From Brenneria alni (lineage in GTDB: Bacteria; Pseudomonadota; Gammaproteobacteria; Enterobacterales; Enterobacteriaceae): a DNA stretch of 64,000 bases. A model generated the notes under the pieces. The model saw only the letters and a list, made by a program, of their open reading frames with translations, made no database searches and had not been told where the DNA came from. Shown here piece after piece: positions 1 to 10,500 of the stretch; position 1 is the stretch's first letter, and each line of letters begins with the position of its first letter. The translations under genes and the position numbers were made by a program. The DNA lies in assembly GCF_003666245.1 (NCBI RefSeq), contig NZ_MJLZ01000003.1, forward strand, positions 115,869 through 179,868. Direction: 5' to 3'.

Positions 1-368
1 TCCATCAGTTCGTTAGCGCGGTCTTCTTGCTGCTCCGGGGTCAGATCCTTACGGATCTGCAACACCGCCATCAGATTGTCATACACGGTTAACCGGCGAA
101 AGATCGAGGCTTCCTGCGGCAAATAGCCGATACCCCTAAGTGCGCGATCGTGAAGAGGAAGCAGGCTGATGTCTTCCTCATCAATTATGATCCGCCCTTC
201 ATCAAGCGGGACAATCCCCACAACCATATAAAAAGTGGTGGTTTTCCCGGCGCCGTTAGGCCCCAAAAGGCCGACAATTTCACCTGAATTGACGGTCAGG
301 CTGACATTTTCCACGACCTTACGGCCTTTATACGCTTTAGCCAGATTTTCTGCGATTAATGTTGCCAT
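1..368 (-). CDS. lptB: LptB, LPS export ABC transporter ATPase (3' end cut by window edge)
   Basis: This is the N-terminal ~122 codons of the cytoplasmic ATPase of the LptB2FGC complex, which powers extraction of lipopolysaccharide from the inner membrane. The frame reads MATLIAENLAKAY, then the Walker A motif GPNGAGKTTTF and the Q-loop region GYLPQEASIFRRLTV. The signature motif and Walker B lie beyond position 1. The ATG at 368 is 3 nt past the lptA stop, so lptC-lptA-lptB are read as one minus-strand unit with kdsC and kdsD upstream. Identification rests on near-identity to the enterobacterial protein and on context. Confidence 0.95.
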   Translation of the reverse strand, partial: MATLIAENLAKAYKGRKVVENVSLTVNSGEIVGLLGPNGAGKTTTFYMVVGIVPLDEGRIIIDEEDISLLPLHDRALRGIGYLPQEASIFRRLTVYDNLMAVLQIRKDLTPEQQEDRANELM

Positions 369-371
369 AAG

Positions 372-944
372 TTATTCAGTGACTCGTGGTTGCGGTTGTT
401 GAGCAGGGGAGGGTTGCCCCTTGCTCTCTTTCTGCTGAAGTTGCGAGGGGACTAAGACCGTGGTAACACGTTTGCCTTTGTCGCTGAACGCTTCCATCTG
501 CTGCTGTTTCACCAGATAGGTGATACGGTCGCCTTTTATATTGCTGTCCATCTGTTCCAGATAGGCATTACCGGTCAGCACCAAAAAGTCATTGGCCAAT
601 TCGTAACGGATTTTTTGGGCATGGCCTTTCATTGGCTTGCCGTTGTCCTGCATTTGGTAAAACGTGACCGGGTTGCCGTAGCCTTCGATCACTTCGCTGC
701 CTTGTTCACCCTGCGGACGCGTCACGACCACCTTATCAGCTTTAACCTCAATGGTTCCCTGCTTTACCACCACGTTTCCGGTGAAAGTCACCGTGTTGCC
801 TTGCATATCAAGGGATTGCTGGGCTGAATCGATGTGAATGGGCTGGTTGCTGTCCCCTGTTACGGCTAAGGCCGGAACGCTAACGGCTAACAGCGAACTG
901 GCGAGCAGGGCATGACGCATCGGGTTATTTGTTTTGAATTTCAT
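372..944 (-). CDS. lptA: LptA, periplasmic LPS bridge protein
   Basis: Periplasmic beta-jellyroll protein that oligomerises into the bridge carrying LPS from LptC to LptD at the outer membrane. The 190-aa product has a Sec signal peptide (hydrophobic stretch ending PALA, about residue 27) and then the OstA-type core with motifs DMQGNTVTFTGNVVV and LTGNAYLEQMDSNIKGD. The tail is rich in Gln and Pro. Length matches the E. coli protein (~185 aa). Its start overlaps the lptC 3' end by 20 nt, which suggests translational coupling. Confidence 0.97.
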   Translation of the reverse strand: MKFKTNNPMRHALLASSLLAVSVPALAVTGDSNQPIHIDSAQQSLDMQGNTVTFTGNVVVKQGTIEVKADKVVVTRPQGEQGSEVIEGYGNPVTFYQMQDNGKPMKGHAQKIRYELANDFLVLTGNAYLEQMDSNIKGDRITYLVKQQQMEAFSDKGKRVTTVLVPSQLQQKESKGQPSPAQQPQPRVTE

Positions 945-1491
945 AAGAGGTTTTTACCTTTTCGATCAACTCGGCTGTTTTTTCACGCAGATTACCACGC
1001 ATTTTCATCCCGTTAGAGGTAAAGCTGGCGCCATACAGGGTGACTTCATCGTCGGAGGTGACGTCCTGCGTAACCAGATTTACCTGGGCATTGTCCGTTT
1101 TTATCCGCTCCAACTGCGAGTCATTGGTCAGACTGTTGACCTCGACATGACCGTACAGATAGAGCATTTTGTCTTTGGTCAGCTTGGCGCGATCGGCGCG
1201 AACTGACCAGGTGGCCGAACCTTGTTCATTAAACAATGTGGCGACGGGCTTGGTGAACCAACTAAGCTGTTCGTCATTGAAATACTCCGCTGCGTCTGAA
1301 TCCAGCCGGTAACTCAGTTTCCCGGCGGGGCTGTAAACCTGCGTGGTGGTTTTTTCACTGGTGTAAATAGGCACCGCATTACTCTGGTTATCTGACGCTG
1401 GCGCATCGTCATGATCGGCTAAATTCCAGCCGATCATGACGAGCGCCAACAGTGCCAGCAAGGCTGTCAACCAACGCCTGGTTTTACTCAT
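925..1491 (-). CDS. lptC: LptC, inner-membrane LPS transport protein
   Basis: Bitopic inner-membrane protein that receives LPS from LptB2FG and passes it to LptA. The 188-aa product has one N-terminal membrane helix (about residues 8-24, TALLALLALVMIGWNLA) and a periplasmic LptC/OstA-like beta fold, with a conserved stretch around DSDAAEYFNDEQLSWF. The ATG overlaps the kdsC stop by 4 nt (ATGA), and its own 3' end overlaps lptA. This is the usual kdsD-kdsC-lptC-lptA-lptB order. Confidence 0.96.
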   Translation of the reverse strand: MSKTRRWLTALLALLALVMIGWNLADHDDAPASDNQSNAVPIYTSEKTTTQVYSPAGKLSYRLDSDAAEYFNDEQLSWFTKPVATLFNEQGSATWSVRADRAKLTKDKMLYLYGHVEVNSLTNDSQLERIKTDNAQVNLVTQDVTSDDEVTLYGASFTSNGMKMRGNLREKTAELIEKVKTSYEIQNK

Positions 1492-2054
1492 ATCGACAAC
1501 CCTTTGGCATGTTCCAGCTTATTCTGTGAGAGCAGAATTAAATCGCAAAGTTCACGTACTGCGCCCCGCCCACCCGCGATACGTGTTACATAGTCCGCCC
1601 GTGGCAACAGCAACGGGTGTGCATCAGCAACCGCAACGCTCAAGCCCACCCGCGCCATAACCGGCCAGTCGATCAGATCATCACCGATATAGGCCACCTG
1701 GCCGGCGGTCACCGACAGTTTATCCAACAGGTCGTTGAAGGCTAAAAGCTTGTCCGATTGACCCTGATAAAGATGAGCGATCCCCAATGTTTTACAACGA
1801 TCAACCAGCATATTGGCCGAGCGACCGGTAATAATGGCGACCTCAATACCGGACGTCAGCATACAGCGGATGCCGTAGCCATCCCGCACGTTAAACGTTT
1901 TCAGTTCCTCGCCCTGATTACCCATGTAAATCAGGCCATCAGACAGTACGCCATCAACGTCACAGATTAACAGGCGAACGTTACGGGCTTTATCCAGTAT
2001 CTGTTGCTCGACAGGCCCGTAACAGGTATCGGTTTGCGCCCTGGTTTCACTCAT
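1488..2054 (-). CDS. kdsC: KdsC, KDO-8-phosphate phosphatase
   Basis: Hydrolyses 3-deoxy-D-manno-octulosonate 8-phosphate to KDO and phosphate, the third step of KDO synthesis for the LPS inner core. The 188-aa protein is a small HAD phosphatase without a cap domain. The nucleophile motif is LLICDVDGVLSDG (about residues 28-40), followed by the Thr motif in AIITGRSA and the metal site in YIGDDLIDWPVM. It acts as a cytoplasmic tetramer. It lies 75 nt downstream of kdsD and overlaps lptC by 4 nt. Confidence 0.96.
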   Translation of the reverse strand: MSETRAQTDTCYGPVEQQILDKARNVRLLICDVDGVLSDGLIYMGNQGEELKTFNVRDGYGIRCMLTSGIEVAIITGRSANMLVDRCKTLGIAHLYQGQSDKLLAFNDLLDKLSVTAGQVAYIGDDLIDWPVMARVGLSVAVADAHPLLLPRADYVTRIAGGRGAVRELCDLILLSQNKLEHAKGLSI

Positions 2055-2129
2055 TCACGTTTATCCTTGGTTCTCTTACCCTACCGTATTTGGCGACGGG
2101 TGCGGTATTTGTTACACCGCAATGATTGA

Positions 2130-3116
2130 TCACACTACGCCGGCGCGCAGCATATCGTGCATGTGAACGATGCCGATCAGTCGATCATTCTCCGCGACCA
2201 GCAACGATGTAATATGGCGTGACTGCATCAGGTTCAGGGCATCTACCGCCAGCGTTTGTGGTGTGACGCGGATGCCGCCTGCGGTCATCACATCAGCAAT
2301 GCGGGCGCTGTTCAAGTCAATCTTCATGTCGAAAATCCGGCGCAGGTCGCCATCGGTGAAGATACCCTGGATTTTCATGTCTGCGTCGCAGATTACCGTC
2401 ATCCCTAAATTTTTGCGCGTAATTTCCAATAGCGCGTCACGCAGGGAGGCATCATGGGAGACGTGTGGGATCTCATCGCCCGAATGCATGATATCGCTGA
2501 CGCGCAGCAGAAGTTTGCGACCCAGCGCGCCACCGGGGTGGGATAAGGCAAAATCTTCAGCGGTGAAGCCACGTGCCTGTAATAACGCGACAGCCAGCGC
2601 ATCACCCATGACCAGTGTCGCCGTGGTGCTGCTGGTCGGCGCCAGCCCAAGCGGGCAGGCTTCCTGCGGGACATGAACACACAGGTGAATATCGGCGGCT
2701 TTTCCCATCGTGCTCTCGGGGTTGCCTGTCATACAAATCAGGAAAACGTTCAGACGTTTGAGCACCGGGATCAGCGATAGAATCTCATGAGATTCGCCAG
2801 AGTTGGAAATGGCGATCACGATATCGTGCGGCGTGACCATGCCCAGATCGCCGTGGCTTGCTTCTCCGGGGTGAACAAAGAACGCTGGTGTACCGGTACT
2901 GGCAAAGGTGGCGGCCATTTTACAACCGATATGACCGGATTTCCCCATTCCCATCACCACGACTTTCCCCCGACAGTGGAATATTTTTTCACACGCCTGG
3001 GTGAAATTATCGTCAATGTACCGGTCGAGCTGCGACAGTCCGTCACGTTCAATGTTCAGTACCTGCTTGCCAGCCTGCTGGAAATCAAAACCGGGTTGTA
3101 GTTTAAAATGTGACAT
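2130..3116 (-). CDS. kdsD: KdsD, D-arabinose-5-phosphate isomerase
   Basis: Converts D-ribulose 5-phosphate to D-arabinose 5-phosphate, the entry step of KDO synthesis. The 328-aa product has an N-terminal SIS sugar-isomerase domain (about 40-190; GMGKSGHIGCKMAATFASTG, then HPGEASHGDLGM) and two C-terminal CBS domains (about 205-325). Length equals the E. coli enzyme. It precedes kdsC on the same strand, so the two enzymes that feed LPS core synthesis are encoded next to the LPS export genes. Confidence 0.96.
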   Translation of the reverse strand: MSHFKLQPGFDFQQAGKQVLNIERDGLSQLDRYIDDNFTQACEKIFHCRGKVVVMGMGKSGHIGCKMAATFASTGTPAFFVHPGEASHGDLGMVTPHDIVIAISNSGESHEILSLIPVLKRLNVFLICMTGNPESTMGKAADIHLCVHVPQEACPLGLAPTSSTTATLVMGDALAVALLQARGFTAEDFALSHPGGALGRKLLLRVSDIMHSGDEIPHVSHDASLRDALLEITRKNLGMTVICDADMKIQGIFTDGDLRRIFDMKIDLNSARIADVMTAGGIRVTPQTLAVDALNLMQSRHITSLLVAENDRLIGIVHMHDMLRAGVV

Positions 3117-3170
3117 ACCTGGATAGTCCTGCTTATTTTGATGTTCTGATTAATGGTTTGGACGTTCTGG

Positions 3171-4136
3171 TTAAGAAAACAACAACAACACCGAAAGATA
3201 GGCAATAAAAGCGCATAACAAAAGTGCGCCAGCGCCTTGCCCGATGCGGCGTTTGCTGCCGAGACAAAACGCAGTCAACAGTGCGCTGGCCCCCAGCATG
3301 ACCCAATAATCGCGTTGGAATGCGAGTGGGTTGAGTGCGCCCGGAGATAGCAGTGCCGGCACGCCCAGAACGATCACGATATTAAAAATATTTGAGCCAA
3401 TGAGATTGCCCAGCGCAATATCATCTTCTTTTTTCAGTGTGCCAACAATCGCGGTTGCCAGTTCTGGCAGGCTGGTGCCAATTGCCAGAACAGTCAAGCC
3501 GATGGTCAGTTCGCTGAGATTAAAATGGCGGGCTATCACGGTGGCATTGTCGATCACCATGCGGGCGGCCATAGGTAAAATAATCAAGCCGAGGATGAGC
3601 CATAGAATGGCCACCATCTGGTTGCCGTCTTCCTGCGGCAATTCGGCCAGTTGCTCTTGGGCCAGGCTATCGACGCCCTCGTGCTGCGCCTGTCGTGTCA
3701 TTCTGAGCACCAGCAGCATAAACAGCCCGGCGGCGATCAGCAGTATCACGCCGTCAGCGCGGCTCAGATAACTATCGTGCAGTAAAAAGCCGCACAACAC
3801 GGTGACCAGAAGCATGGGCGGGAATTCCCGGCGTAACAGTTTGGAATGAACCGTCAAAGGGCGAATCAGCGCAGCACTGCCGAGGATTAACAGAATATTC
3901 GCAATATTGGAGCCAAGAACGTTCCCGACCGCCATATCGATCTGATTGTTGAACGCGGCTGTAACAGAGACAATCAGTTCGGGCAGGGAAGTACCGACAC
4001 CTACGATAGTGATGCCGATAATCAGCGGCGGTATAGCCAAAAAACGTGCGAGAACCGCTGCGCCATAGACCAGTCGATCGGCGCCATAGACCAGTAGTAC
4101 TAAACCAACAATCAAGAGTACTGTCGCAAAAAGCAT
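3171..4136 (-). CDS. yrbG: YrbG, CaCA-family Ca2+/Na+ exchanger-like protein
   Basis: Inner-membrane protein of the Ca2+/cation antiporter superfamily; the E. coli protein has no firmly assigned physiological role. The 321-aa product is almost entirely hydrophobic. It carries the two inverted alpha-repeats of the family: GVGTSLPELIVSVTA with GNVLGSNIANILLILG (about residues 46-90), and AIGTSLPELATAIVG with GNLIGSNIFNIVIVLG (about 217-262). The central acidic/Gln loop (about 150-170) is cytoplasmic in relatives. It lies upstream of kdsD on the same strand and divergent from mlaF, as in E. coli. Confidence 0.92.
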   Translation of the reverse strand: MLFATVLLIVGLVLLVYGADRLVYGAAVLARFLAIPPLIIGITIVGVGTSLPELIVSVTAAFNNQIDMAVGNVLGSNIANILLILGSAALIRPLTVHSKLLRREFPPMLLVTVLCGFLLHDSYLSRADGVILLIAAGLFMLLVLRMTRQAQHEGVDSLAQEQLAELPQEDGNQMVAILWLILGLIILPMAARMVIDNATVIARHFNLSELTIGLTVLAIGTSLPELATAIVGTLKKEDDIALGNLIGSNIFNIVIVLGVPALLSPGALNPLAFQRDYWVMLGASALLTAFCLGSKRRIGQGAGALLLCAFIAYLSVLLLFS

Positions 4137-4430
4137 TCAGCTTCCTTTATTCAGGTATAATCATCGATTAATCAACTGGTCGTTCTGGATGAGTTTTGAA
4201 CGAAAAAGGCGTTTTCATTATTAGCGCTAATTCTGACTGCGTGAGGCGGAAAAGTAAAACCTGTGGCGATTTTGTTCCGCTTCTTTGGACAAGAACATAG
4301 CGTAATTTTTTGTAAAACTCGCATTTTGCATGGGGTAGCCGTTAGGCTTTATACATGAGTTCGCATTACAGCTATTCGTTAAAAACAGACGATCATATGC
4401 AACACGCTGATCGGTAAGGAATATAAGATA

Positions 4431-5246
4431 ATGGGCCATAACGTTACCAATCTGGTTGAAATTCGCGGCCTGAGCTTTAGTCGCGGGAAACGACAGATTT
4501 TTACAGATATCACGCTGAAAGTCCCCAAAGGTAAAATCACCGCGATTATGGGGCCTTCAGGTATTGGTAAAACCACGCTGCTGCGTTTGATAGGCGGCCA
4601 GTTGCAGCCTGATAGTGGCGAAATCTGGTTTGATGGCGATAATATTCCAAGTCTTTCACGTGCTGATCTGTATGACGCCCGCAAGAAAATGAGCATGTTG
4701 TTTCAATCCGGTGCGTTATTTACCGACTTGAATGTGTTTGATAATGTCGCCTGGCCGCTGCGTGAGCACAGCCGTTTGCCGGAGCCGCTGTTACACAGCA
4801 CGGTTATGATGAAGCTGGAAGCCGTGGGGTTGCGCGGGGCCGCAGAACTCATGCCCGCAGAACTTTCCGGGGGCATGGCGCGGCGTGCGGCGCTGGCGCG
4901 GGCGATTGCGCTTGATCCGCAACTGATTATGTTTGATGAACCCTTTGTCGGGCAGGATCCGATAACTATGGGAACGCTGGTGAAACTGATTGATGAACTG
5001 AATCACGCATTGGGGGTCACTTGTATTGTTGTTTCCCATGATGTGCCGGAAGTAATGAGTATTGCCGATTATGCTTACATTGTTGCCGAACAGCATGTGG
5101 TGGCTGAAGGAACGGCGGCTCAATTGCAAACCAACGGCGACTCCCGCGTACGCCAGTTTCTGGATGGTATTGCCGATGGGCCAGTCCCTTTCCGTTTCCC
5201 GGCGGGTGATTATAAAACCGCGCTGTTAGGTTCAGCAGGGAGTTAA
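4431..5246 (+). CDS. mlaF: MlaF, phospholipid transporter ATPase
   Basis: ATPase of the MlaFEDB complex, which moves phospholipids between the inner membrane and MlaC to keep outer-membrane lipid asymmetry. The 271-aa ABC protein shows Walker A GPSGIGKTTLL (about 43-53), signature LSGGMARR, Walker B LIMFDEPF and the switch His in VVVSHDVPEV. The C-terminal extension DGPVPFRFPAGDY is typical of MlaF and contacts MlaB in the known structure. It is the first gene of the mla operon, 7 nt before mlaE. AAGGA lies 10 nt before the ATG. Confidence 0.97.
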   Translation: MGHNVTNLVEIRGLSFSRGKRQIFTDITLKVPKGKITAIMGPSGIGKTTLLRLIGGQLQPDSGEIWFDGDNIPSLSRADLYDARKKMSMLFQSGALFTDLNVFDNVAWPLREHSRLPEPLLHSTVMMKLEAVGLRGAAELMPAELSGGMARRAALARAIALDPQLIMFDEPFVGQDPITMGTLVKLIDELNHALGVTCIVVSHDVPEVMSIADYAYIVAEQHVVAEGTAAQLQTNGDSRVRQFLDGIADGPVPFRFPAGDYKTALLGSAGS

Positions 5247-5253
5247 CTAATTC

Positions 5254-6036
5254 ATGTTATTACAGGCATTGGCGTCGTTCGGACGTCAGGGAATTTCTAC
5301 CTGTGCTTCTTTTGGCCGTGCCGGACTGATGCTGTTTAATGCGTTAGTGGGCAAGCCTGAATTCAGGAAACAGTGGCCGCTACTGCTGAAACAGCTTTAC
5401 AGCCTGGGAGTGCAGTCGCTGTTGATTATTATGGTGTCCGGCCTGTTTATCGGTATGGTTCTGGGGTTGCAGGGTTATCTGGTACTGACGACCTATAGCG
5501 CCGAAGCCAGCCTGGGGATGATGGTTGCCCTGTCGCTGCTGCGTGAACTCGGTCCGGTGGTAACGGCATTGTTGTTTGCCGGTCGCGCAGGGTCGGCTTT
5601 GACAGCGGAGATCGGTCTGATGAAGGCCACCGAGCAACTATCCAGCATGGAAATGATGGCGGTCGATCCGCTGCGGCGCGTGGTGGCCCCGCGTTTTTGG
5701 GCCGGGTTAATCAGTATGCCGCTGTTGGCGATCATCTTTGTCGCTGTTGGTATCTGGGGCGGGTCGTTGGTCGGCGTTGACTGGAAAGGCATAGACAGCG
5801 GGTTTTTCTGGTCGGCCATGCAGGGCGCCGTTGAGTGGCGGCAGGATCTGCTGAACTGTGTGATTAAAAGTATCGTGTTCGCCATTACCGTGACCTGGAT
5901 TGCACTCTTTAATGGTTATGATGCGATCCCTACTTCAGAAGGGATCAGCCGTGCGACGACCCGTACCGTGGTGCATTCATCATTAGCGGTATTGGGGTTG
6001 GATTTTGTGCTGACAGCACTGATGTTTGGGAACTGA
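5254..6036 (+). CDS. mlaE: MlaE, phospholipid transporter permease
   Basis: Inner-membrane permease subunit of MlaFEDB. The 260-aa protein has a membrane-surface N-terminal helix ([14 protein letters not shown]) and several transmembrane segments, including [20 protein letters not shown]. The family motif [25 protein letters not shown] is also present. Length matches E. coli MlaE. It lies between mlaF and mlaD with very short gaps. Confidence 0.97.
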   Translation: MLLQALASFGRQGISTCASFGRAGLMLFNALVGKPEFRKQWPLLLKQLYSLGVQSLLIIMVSGLFIGMVLGLQGYLVLTTYSAEASLGMMVALSLLRELGPVVTALLFAGRAGSALTAEIGLMKATEQLSSMEMMAVDPLRRVVAPRFWAGLISMPLLAIIFVAVGIWGGSLVGVDWKGIDSGFFWSAMQGAVEWRQDLLNCVIKSIVFAITVTWIALFNGYDAIPTSEGISRATTRTVVHSSLAVLGLDFVLTALMFGN

Positions 6037-6040
6037 GTCG

Positions 6041-6607
6041 ATGCAAACGAAGAAAAATGAAATCTGGGTTGGCGCATTTATGCTGATTGCGCTGTGCGCC
6101 ATTATCTTTTTGTGTCTGAAAGTGGCCGATATCAAGTCAATCGGTAATGAGCCAACGTATCGTTTGTACGCGACGTTTGACAATATTGGCGGACTTAAGA
6201 CCCGTTCGCCGATCAGAATCGGCGGCGTGGTGATTGGCAGGGTGGCGGATATTTCGCTGGATGAGAAAACCTACCTTCCTCGCGTGGCGATAGATATTCA
6301 GCAGCGTTACGACCATATTCCAGATACCAGTTCGCTGGCAATCCGTACGTCCGGTCTGTTGGGTGAACAGTATCTGGCACTGAATGTCGGTTTTGAAGAC
6401 GAAGAGATGGGGACCTCAATATTGAAAGACGGCGGCGTCATTCAGGACACCAAGTCAGCCATGGTGCTGGAAGATCTCATCGGCCAATTCTTATATAAGA
6501 GCGGCAGCAATAGCGAGGATAATGCCGGTCAGGGGAGTGCTGCACCGGCAACGGATCCTACGGTAACACCGGAGCCGCAGAGCCAACCTGTTACTTCACA
6601 TCCATAA
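6041..6607 (+). CDS. mlaD: MlaD, MCE-domain subunit of the phospholipid transporter
   Basis: Forms the periplasmic hexameric MCE ring on MlaE through which phospholipids pass. The 188-aa product begins MQTKKNEIWVG, has one N-terminal helix (about 9-28) and one MCE domain (about 38-117; YATFDNIGGLKTRSPIRIGG). An amphipathic helix follows (AMVLEDLIGQFLY), then a low-complexity Ser/Pro/Thr tail. The ATG at 6041 was chosen over an in-frame upstream ATG at 6026 because it matches E. coli MlaD and leaves only 4 nt after the mlaE stop. Confidence 0.96.
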   Translation: MQTKKNEIWVGAFMLIALCAIIFLCLKVADIKSIGNEPTYRLYATFDNIGGLKTRSPIRIGGVVIGRVADISLDEKTYLPRVAIDIQQRYDHIPDTSSLAIRTSGLLGEQYLALNVGFEDEEMGTSILKDGGVIQDTKSAMVLEDLIGQFLYKSGSNSEDNAGQGSAAPATDPTVTPEPQSQPVTSHP

Positions 6608-6619
6608 GAGGATAGCTGT

Positions 6620-7249
6620 ATGTTTAAACGTTTACTGATGGTGGCTTTGCTGGTGGTTGCACCTTTGGCCAGCGCCGCGGATCAAACCAACCCATATCGT
6701 TTGATGAGTGAAGCGGCGGAGAAAACCTTTAGCCGCTTGAAAACTGAGCAGCCACGGATCAGACAAAACCCGGATTATCTGCGTAGCGTCGTGCGTGAAG
6801 AGCTTCTGCCATATGTACAGGTCAGGTATGCCGGGGCGTTGGTGCTTGGCCGTTATTATAAAGATGCGACTCCCGCCCAGCGTGATGCTTATTTCAAAGC
6901 ATTTGAAGCCTATCTGGAACAGGCATATGGTCAGGCTTTGGCGTTATATCACGGGCAAACCTATCAGATAGCACCCGACCAGCCGTTGGGGAATGCCGAT
7001 ATTATTGCTATTCGCGTGACGATTATCGATAACGGTGGTCGTCCGCCGGTTCGGCTTGATTTTCAGTGGCGTAAAAATAGTCAATCCGGCAACTGGCAGG
7101 CTTATGACATGATTGCGGAAGGCGTAAGTATGATTACCACCAAGCAGAATGAATGGGCGGCGACATTGCGTCAGAAAGGCGTTGACGGCCTGACCCAGCA
7201 GTTAGACGCCGCCGCAAAACAGCCTATTACGTTGGATAAGCAAAACTAA
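6620..7249 (+). CDS. mlaC: MlaC, periplasmic phospholipid carrier
   Basis: Soluble periplasmic shuttle that carries phospholipid between MlaFEDB and the outer-membrane MlaA complex. The 209-aa product has a Sec signal (cleavage after PLASA, about residue 19) and a Tol2/MlaC domain with motifs [13 protein letters not shown] and [15 protein letters not shown]. The gap to mlaD is 12 nt, with an RBS (AAGAGGATAGCTGT) before the ATG. The last residues (PITLDKQN) are variable among enterobacteria. Confidence 0.96.
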   Translation: MFKRLLMVALLVVAPLASAADQTNPYRLMSEAAEKTFSRLKTEQPRIRQNPDYLRSVVREELLPYVQVRYAGALVLGRYYKDATPAQRDAYFKAFEAYLEQAYGQALALYHGQTYQIAPDQPLGNADIIAIRVTIIDNGGRPPVRLDFQWRKNSQSGNWQAYDMIAEGVSMITTKQNEWAATLRQKGVDGLTQQLDAAAKQPITLDKQN

Positions 7250-7263
7250 TCTGGGTAAGAAAA

Positions 7264-7566
7264 ATGGTTAATGCACTGAACTGGCAGTCGCAGCAATCGA
7301 CATTGGTTTTATCGGGCGCGTTGGATCGTGAAACGTTGCTGCCACTCTGGCAGCAACGCGGCATGTTACTGGCAGATAAAACATCGCTGGATGTGTCTGG
7401 GCTAACCCGTGTTGATTCTGCCGGCCTGGCTTTGCTGATTCACTTCTATCACCAGCAGTCGCAGAAAGGCGTCGAACTGGGCATTACCGGGGCAGGCGAT
7501 CGGTTAAAAACGCTGATAGCATTGTATAACCTGAATGAAATCATCCCGGTGTCTCAGGCAGAATAG
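7264..7566 (+). CDS. mlaB: MlaB, STAS-domain subunit of the phospholipid transporter
   Basis: Cytoplasmic 100-aa STAS-domain protein that binds MlaF and stabilises the ATPase dimer. The conserved STAS core LDVSGLTRVDSAGLALLIHF is present, including the Ser/Thr of the DSAG loop, as is the ALYNLNEIIPV tail. It is the last gene of mlaFEDCB, 14 nt after mlaC, and is followed by an intrinsic terminator at 7581. Confidence 0.95.
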   Translation: MVNALNWQSQQSTLVLSGALDRETLLPLWQQRGMLLADKTSLDVSGLTRVDSAGLALLIHFYHQQSQKGVELGITGAGDRLKTLIALYNLNEIIPVSQAE

Positions 7567-7580
7567 TTTGCATTTGAACG

Positions 7581-7620
7581 ATCCCCCGTTTGCCTCAGGC
7601 TTAGGGGGATTTCTTTGTTT
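7581..7620 (+). terminator. Intrinsic terminator after mlaFEDCB
   Basis: ATCCCCC (7581-7587) pairs with GGGGGAT (7604-7610), with a smaller GCC/GGC pairing in the loop. A T-rich tract TTCTTTGTTT follows. It lies 15 nt after the mlaB stop and separates the mla operon from ibaG. Confidence 0.85.
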
Positions 7621-7689
7621 AAGATAGCGCCTTATTCATCTAAGATACCACCCTGTTTATCATTCCCCCTGGCATAGAAATCGAGAGCA

Positions 7690-7944
7690 ATGGAAAATAA
7701 TGAAATTAAAGATGTGCTGATGAAAGAATTGGCACTGGAGGAAGCCCATGTATCCGGCGATGGCAGCCACTTTCAGGTTATTGTTGTGGGTGAGTTGTTC
7801 GCCGGAATGAGTCGGGTGAAGAAACAGCAGGCCGTTTATGCGCCTTTGGCGGAGTATATCGCGGATAACCGTATTCACGCCCTGTCGATCAAAGCCTATA
7901 CGCCGGAAGAATGGCAGCGAGACCGCAAGCTTAACGGTTTTTAA
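7690..7944 (+). CDS. ibaG: IbaG, BolA-family protein
   Basis: An 84-aa BolA-family protein (YrbA). Relatives bind [2Fe-2S] clusters together with monothiol glutaredoxins such as GrxD and are linked to acid stress. Conserved family segments are [15 protein letters not shown] (His near residue 20) and [14 protein letters not shown], plus the helical motif [14 protein letters not shown] with the second conserved His. It lies 56 nt before murA, the usual enterobacterial arrangement. Confidence 0.94.
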   Translation: MENNEIKDVLMKELALEEAHVSGDGSHFQVIVVGELFAGMSRVKKQQAVYAPLAEYIADNRIHALSIKAYTPEEWQRDRKLNGF

Positions 7945-7988
7945 GCCAGCGGTTATGTGACGTCGCAATATTGAATTTGAAACATTGA

Positions 7989-9263
<1,275 letters not shown>

Positions 9264-9273
9264 TCAATGCACA

Positions 9274-9310
9274 CCGGGTGGGTTGACTACCCGGCTTCGA
9301 TTTATTCTCG
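9274..9310 (+). terminator. Probable murA terminator
   Basis: CCGGGT (9274-9279) and ACCCGG (9289-9294) form a 6-bp stem with a 9-nt loop, followed by an impure T-rich stretch CTTCGATTTATTC. It lies 10 nt after the murA stop, in the convergent murA/degS gap. Confidence 0.5.
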
Positions 9311-9328
9311 CAGCGCTATCTGGCGATA

Positions 9329-10420
9329 TCAGTTAACCGGAAACTCCTGAATAGTCATATTCAACGTTATCGATTTTTTATCGCGTTCGATGGTGATGGG
9401 GATCATGGTTCCCGGACGCAATTCCGCCACCTGATCCATGGTTTCGATAACGGAGCGGGTAGGCTTGTTGTCGACGCTCAACAGAATATCATCAATCTGA
9501 ATACCGGCTTTATCCGCAGGCCCTCCTGGGTCGACCGTTTTGACCAGAATTCCGCTTAATCTTCCCTGCTCAATACCTTTGCTGTCTATATTTTCCATTT
9601 GTATACCGTTGATACCGATATAACCACGGATTACACGGCCATCACGGATGAGCTTGCCCATCACTTTGGTTGCCAGTGCGACGGGGATGGCGAAGCTGAT
9701 GCCCTCCGGTGTTTCTCCGTCGCTGCTTTTATCAAAAGACAAGGTATTAATGCCGACCAACTCGCCCAGCGTATTAACCAAAGCGCCACCTGAGTTGCCC
9801 CGGTTAATGGATGCATCGGTTTGCAGGAGGTTTTGACGACCATTCTGGCGGTTATCCTGCCCAGCGGCACTAAGCCCGACACGGCCCGTGGCACTGATAA
9901 TTCCCTGCGTGATGGTTTGTCCCAGATTATAAGGGTTGCCGATGGCCATCACTACATCACCGATACGAGCGGTTCGATCCGGGTTAATCGGAATAACGGG
10001 TAAATTGATACCGTCGATCCGCAGTACGGCCAGGTCGGTCAGACTATCTGAACCAACGACCATTGCCTCATAGAGCCGTCCATCCTGAAGTGCAACCAAT
10101 ATCTGTTGTGCGTTATTAATGACGTGCCTGTTGGTCAGAATATAACCTTTGTCATTCATAATAACGCCAGAGCCGAGGGTTCGGATGTTGAGTTCATTTT
10201 GCTGCGCTGGATTAGGAACACGGTTATAGACATTTACTACTGCGGGAGCCGCACGGCGAACGCCCTGATAGTAACTTAACGGCGCATCGTCGGAGGCTTT
10301 ATCATTACTCTCATTGTTGTTAAACAATGGCGTATTTGAGCGCAGTATGGGAAGTGCCACCAGCAGAAGGCCAGCAACGATCACCCCAAGCAGCGCAGAA
10401 CGAAATAACTTAACAAACAT
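9329..10420 (-). CDS. degS: DegS, inner-membrane serine protease of the sigma-E stress response
   Basis: Senses misfolded outer-membrane porin C-termini through its PDZ domain and makes the first cut in RseA, which releases sigma-E. The 363-aa product has an N-terminal membrane anchor (about 9-26), a trypsin-like domain with His99 (TNRHVI), Asp129 (TDLAVL) and Ser210 (RGNSGGAL), and one PDZ domain (about 265-355). Two departures from E. coli DegS as I recall it: a ~6-residue longer loop (AAGQDNRQNGRQN, about 185-197), and Arg207 where E. coli has His198, three residues before the serine. It is downstream of degQ on the same strand. Confidence 0.96.
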   Translation of the reverse strand: MFVKLFRSALLGVIVAGLLLVALPILRSNTPLFNNNESNDKASDDAPLSYYQGVRRAAPAVVNVYNRVPNPAQQNELNIRTLGSGVIMNDKGYILTNRHVINNAQQILVALQDGRLYEAMVVGSDSLTDLAVLRIDGINLPVIPINPDRTARIGDVVMAIGNPYNLGQTITQGIISATGRVGLSAAGQDNRQNGRQNLLQTDASINRGNSGGALVNTLGELVGINTLSFDKSSDGETPEGISFAIPVALATKVMGKLIRDGRVIRGYIGINGIQMENIDSKGIEQGRLSGILVKTVDPGGPADKAGIQIDDILLSVDNKPTRSVIETMDQVAELRPGTMIPITIERDKKSITLNMTIQEFPVN

Positions 10421-10500
10421 GAGCGTGTTTTACTGTAAAAAAGGAATATGGTAGTGAGAATATCATGAGATGAATGGACACCGCATAGTGCAGTGCCCGA

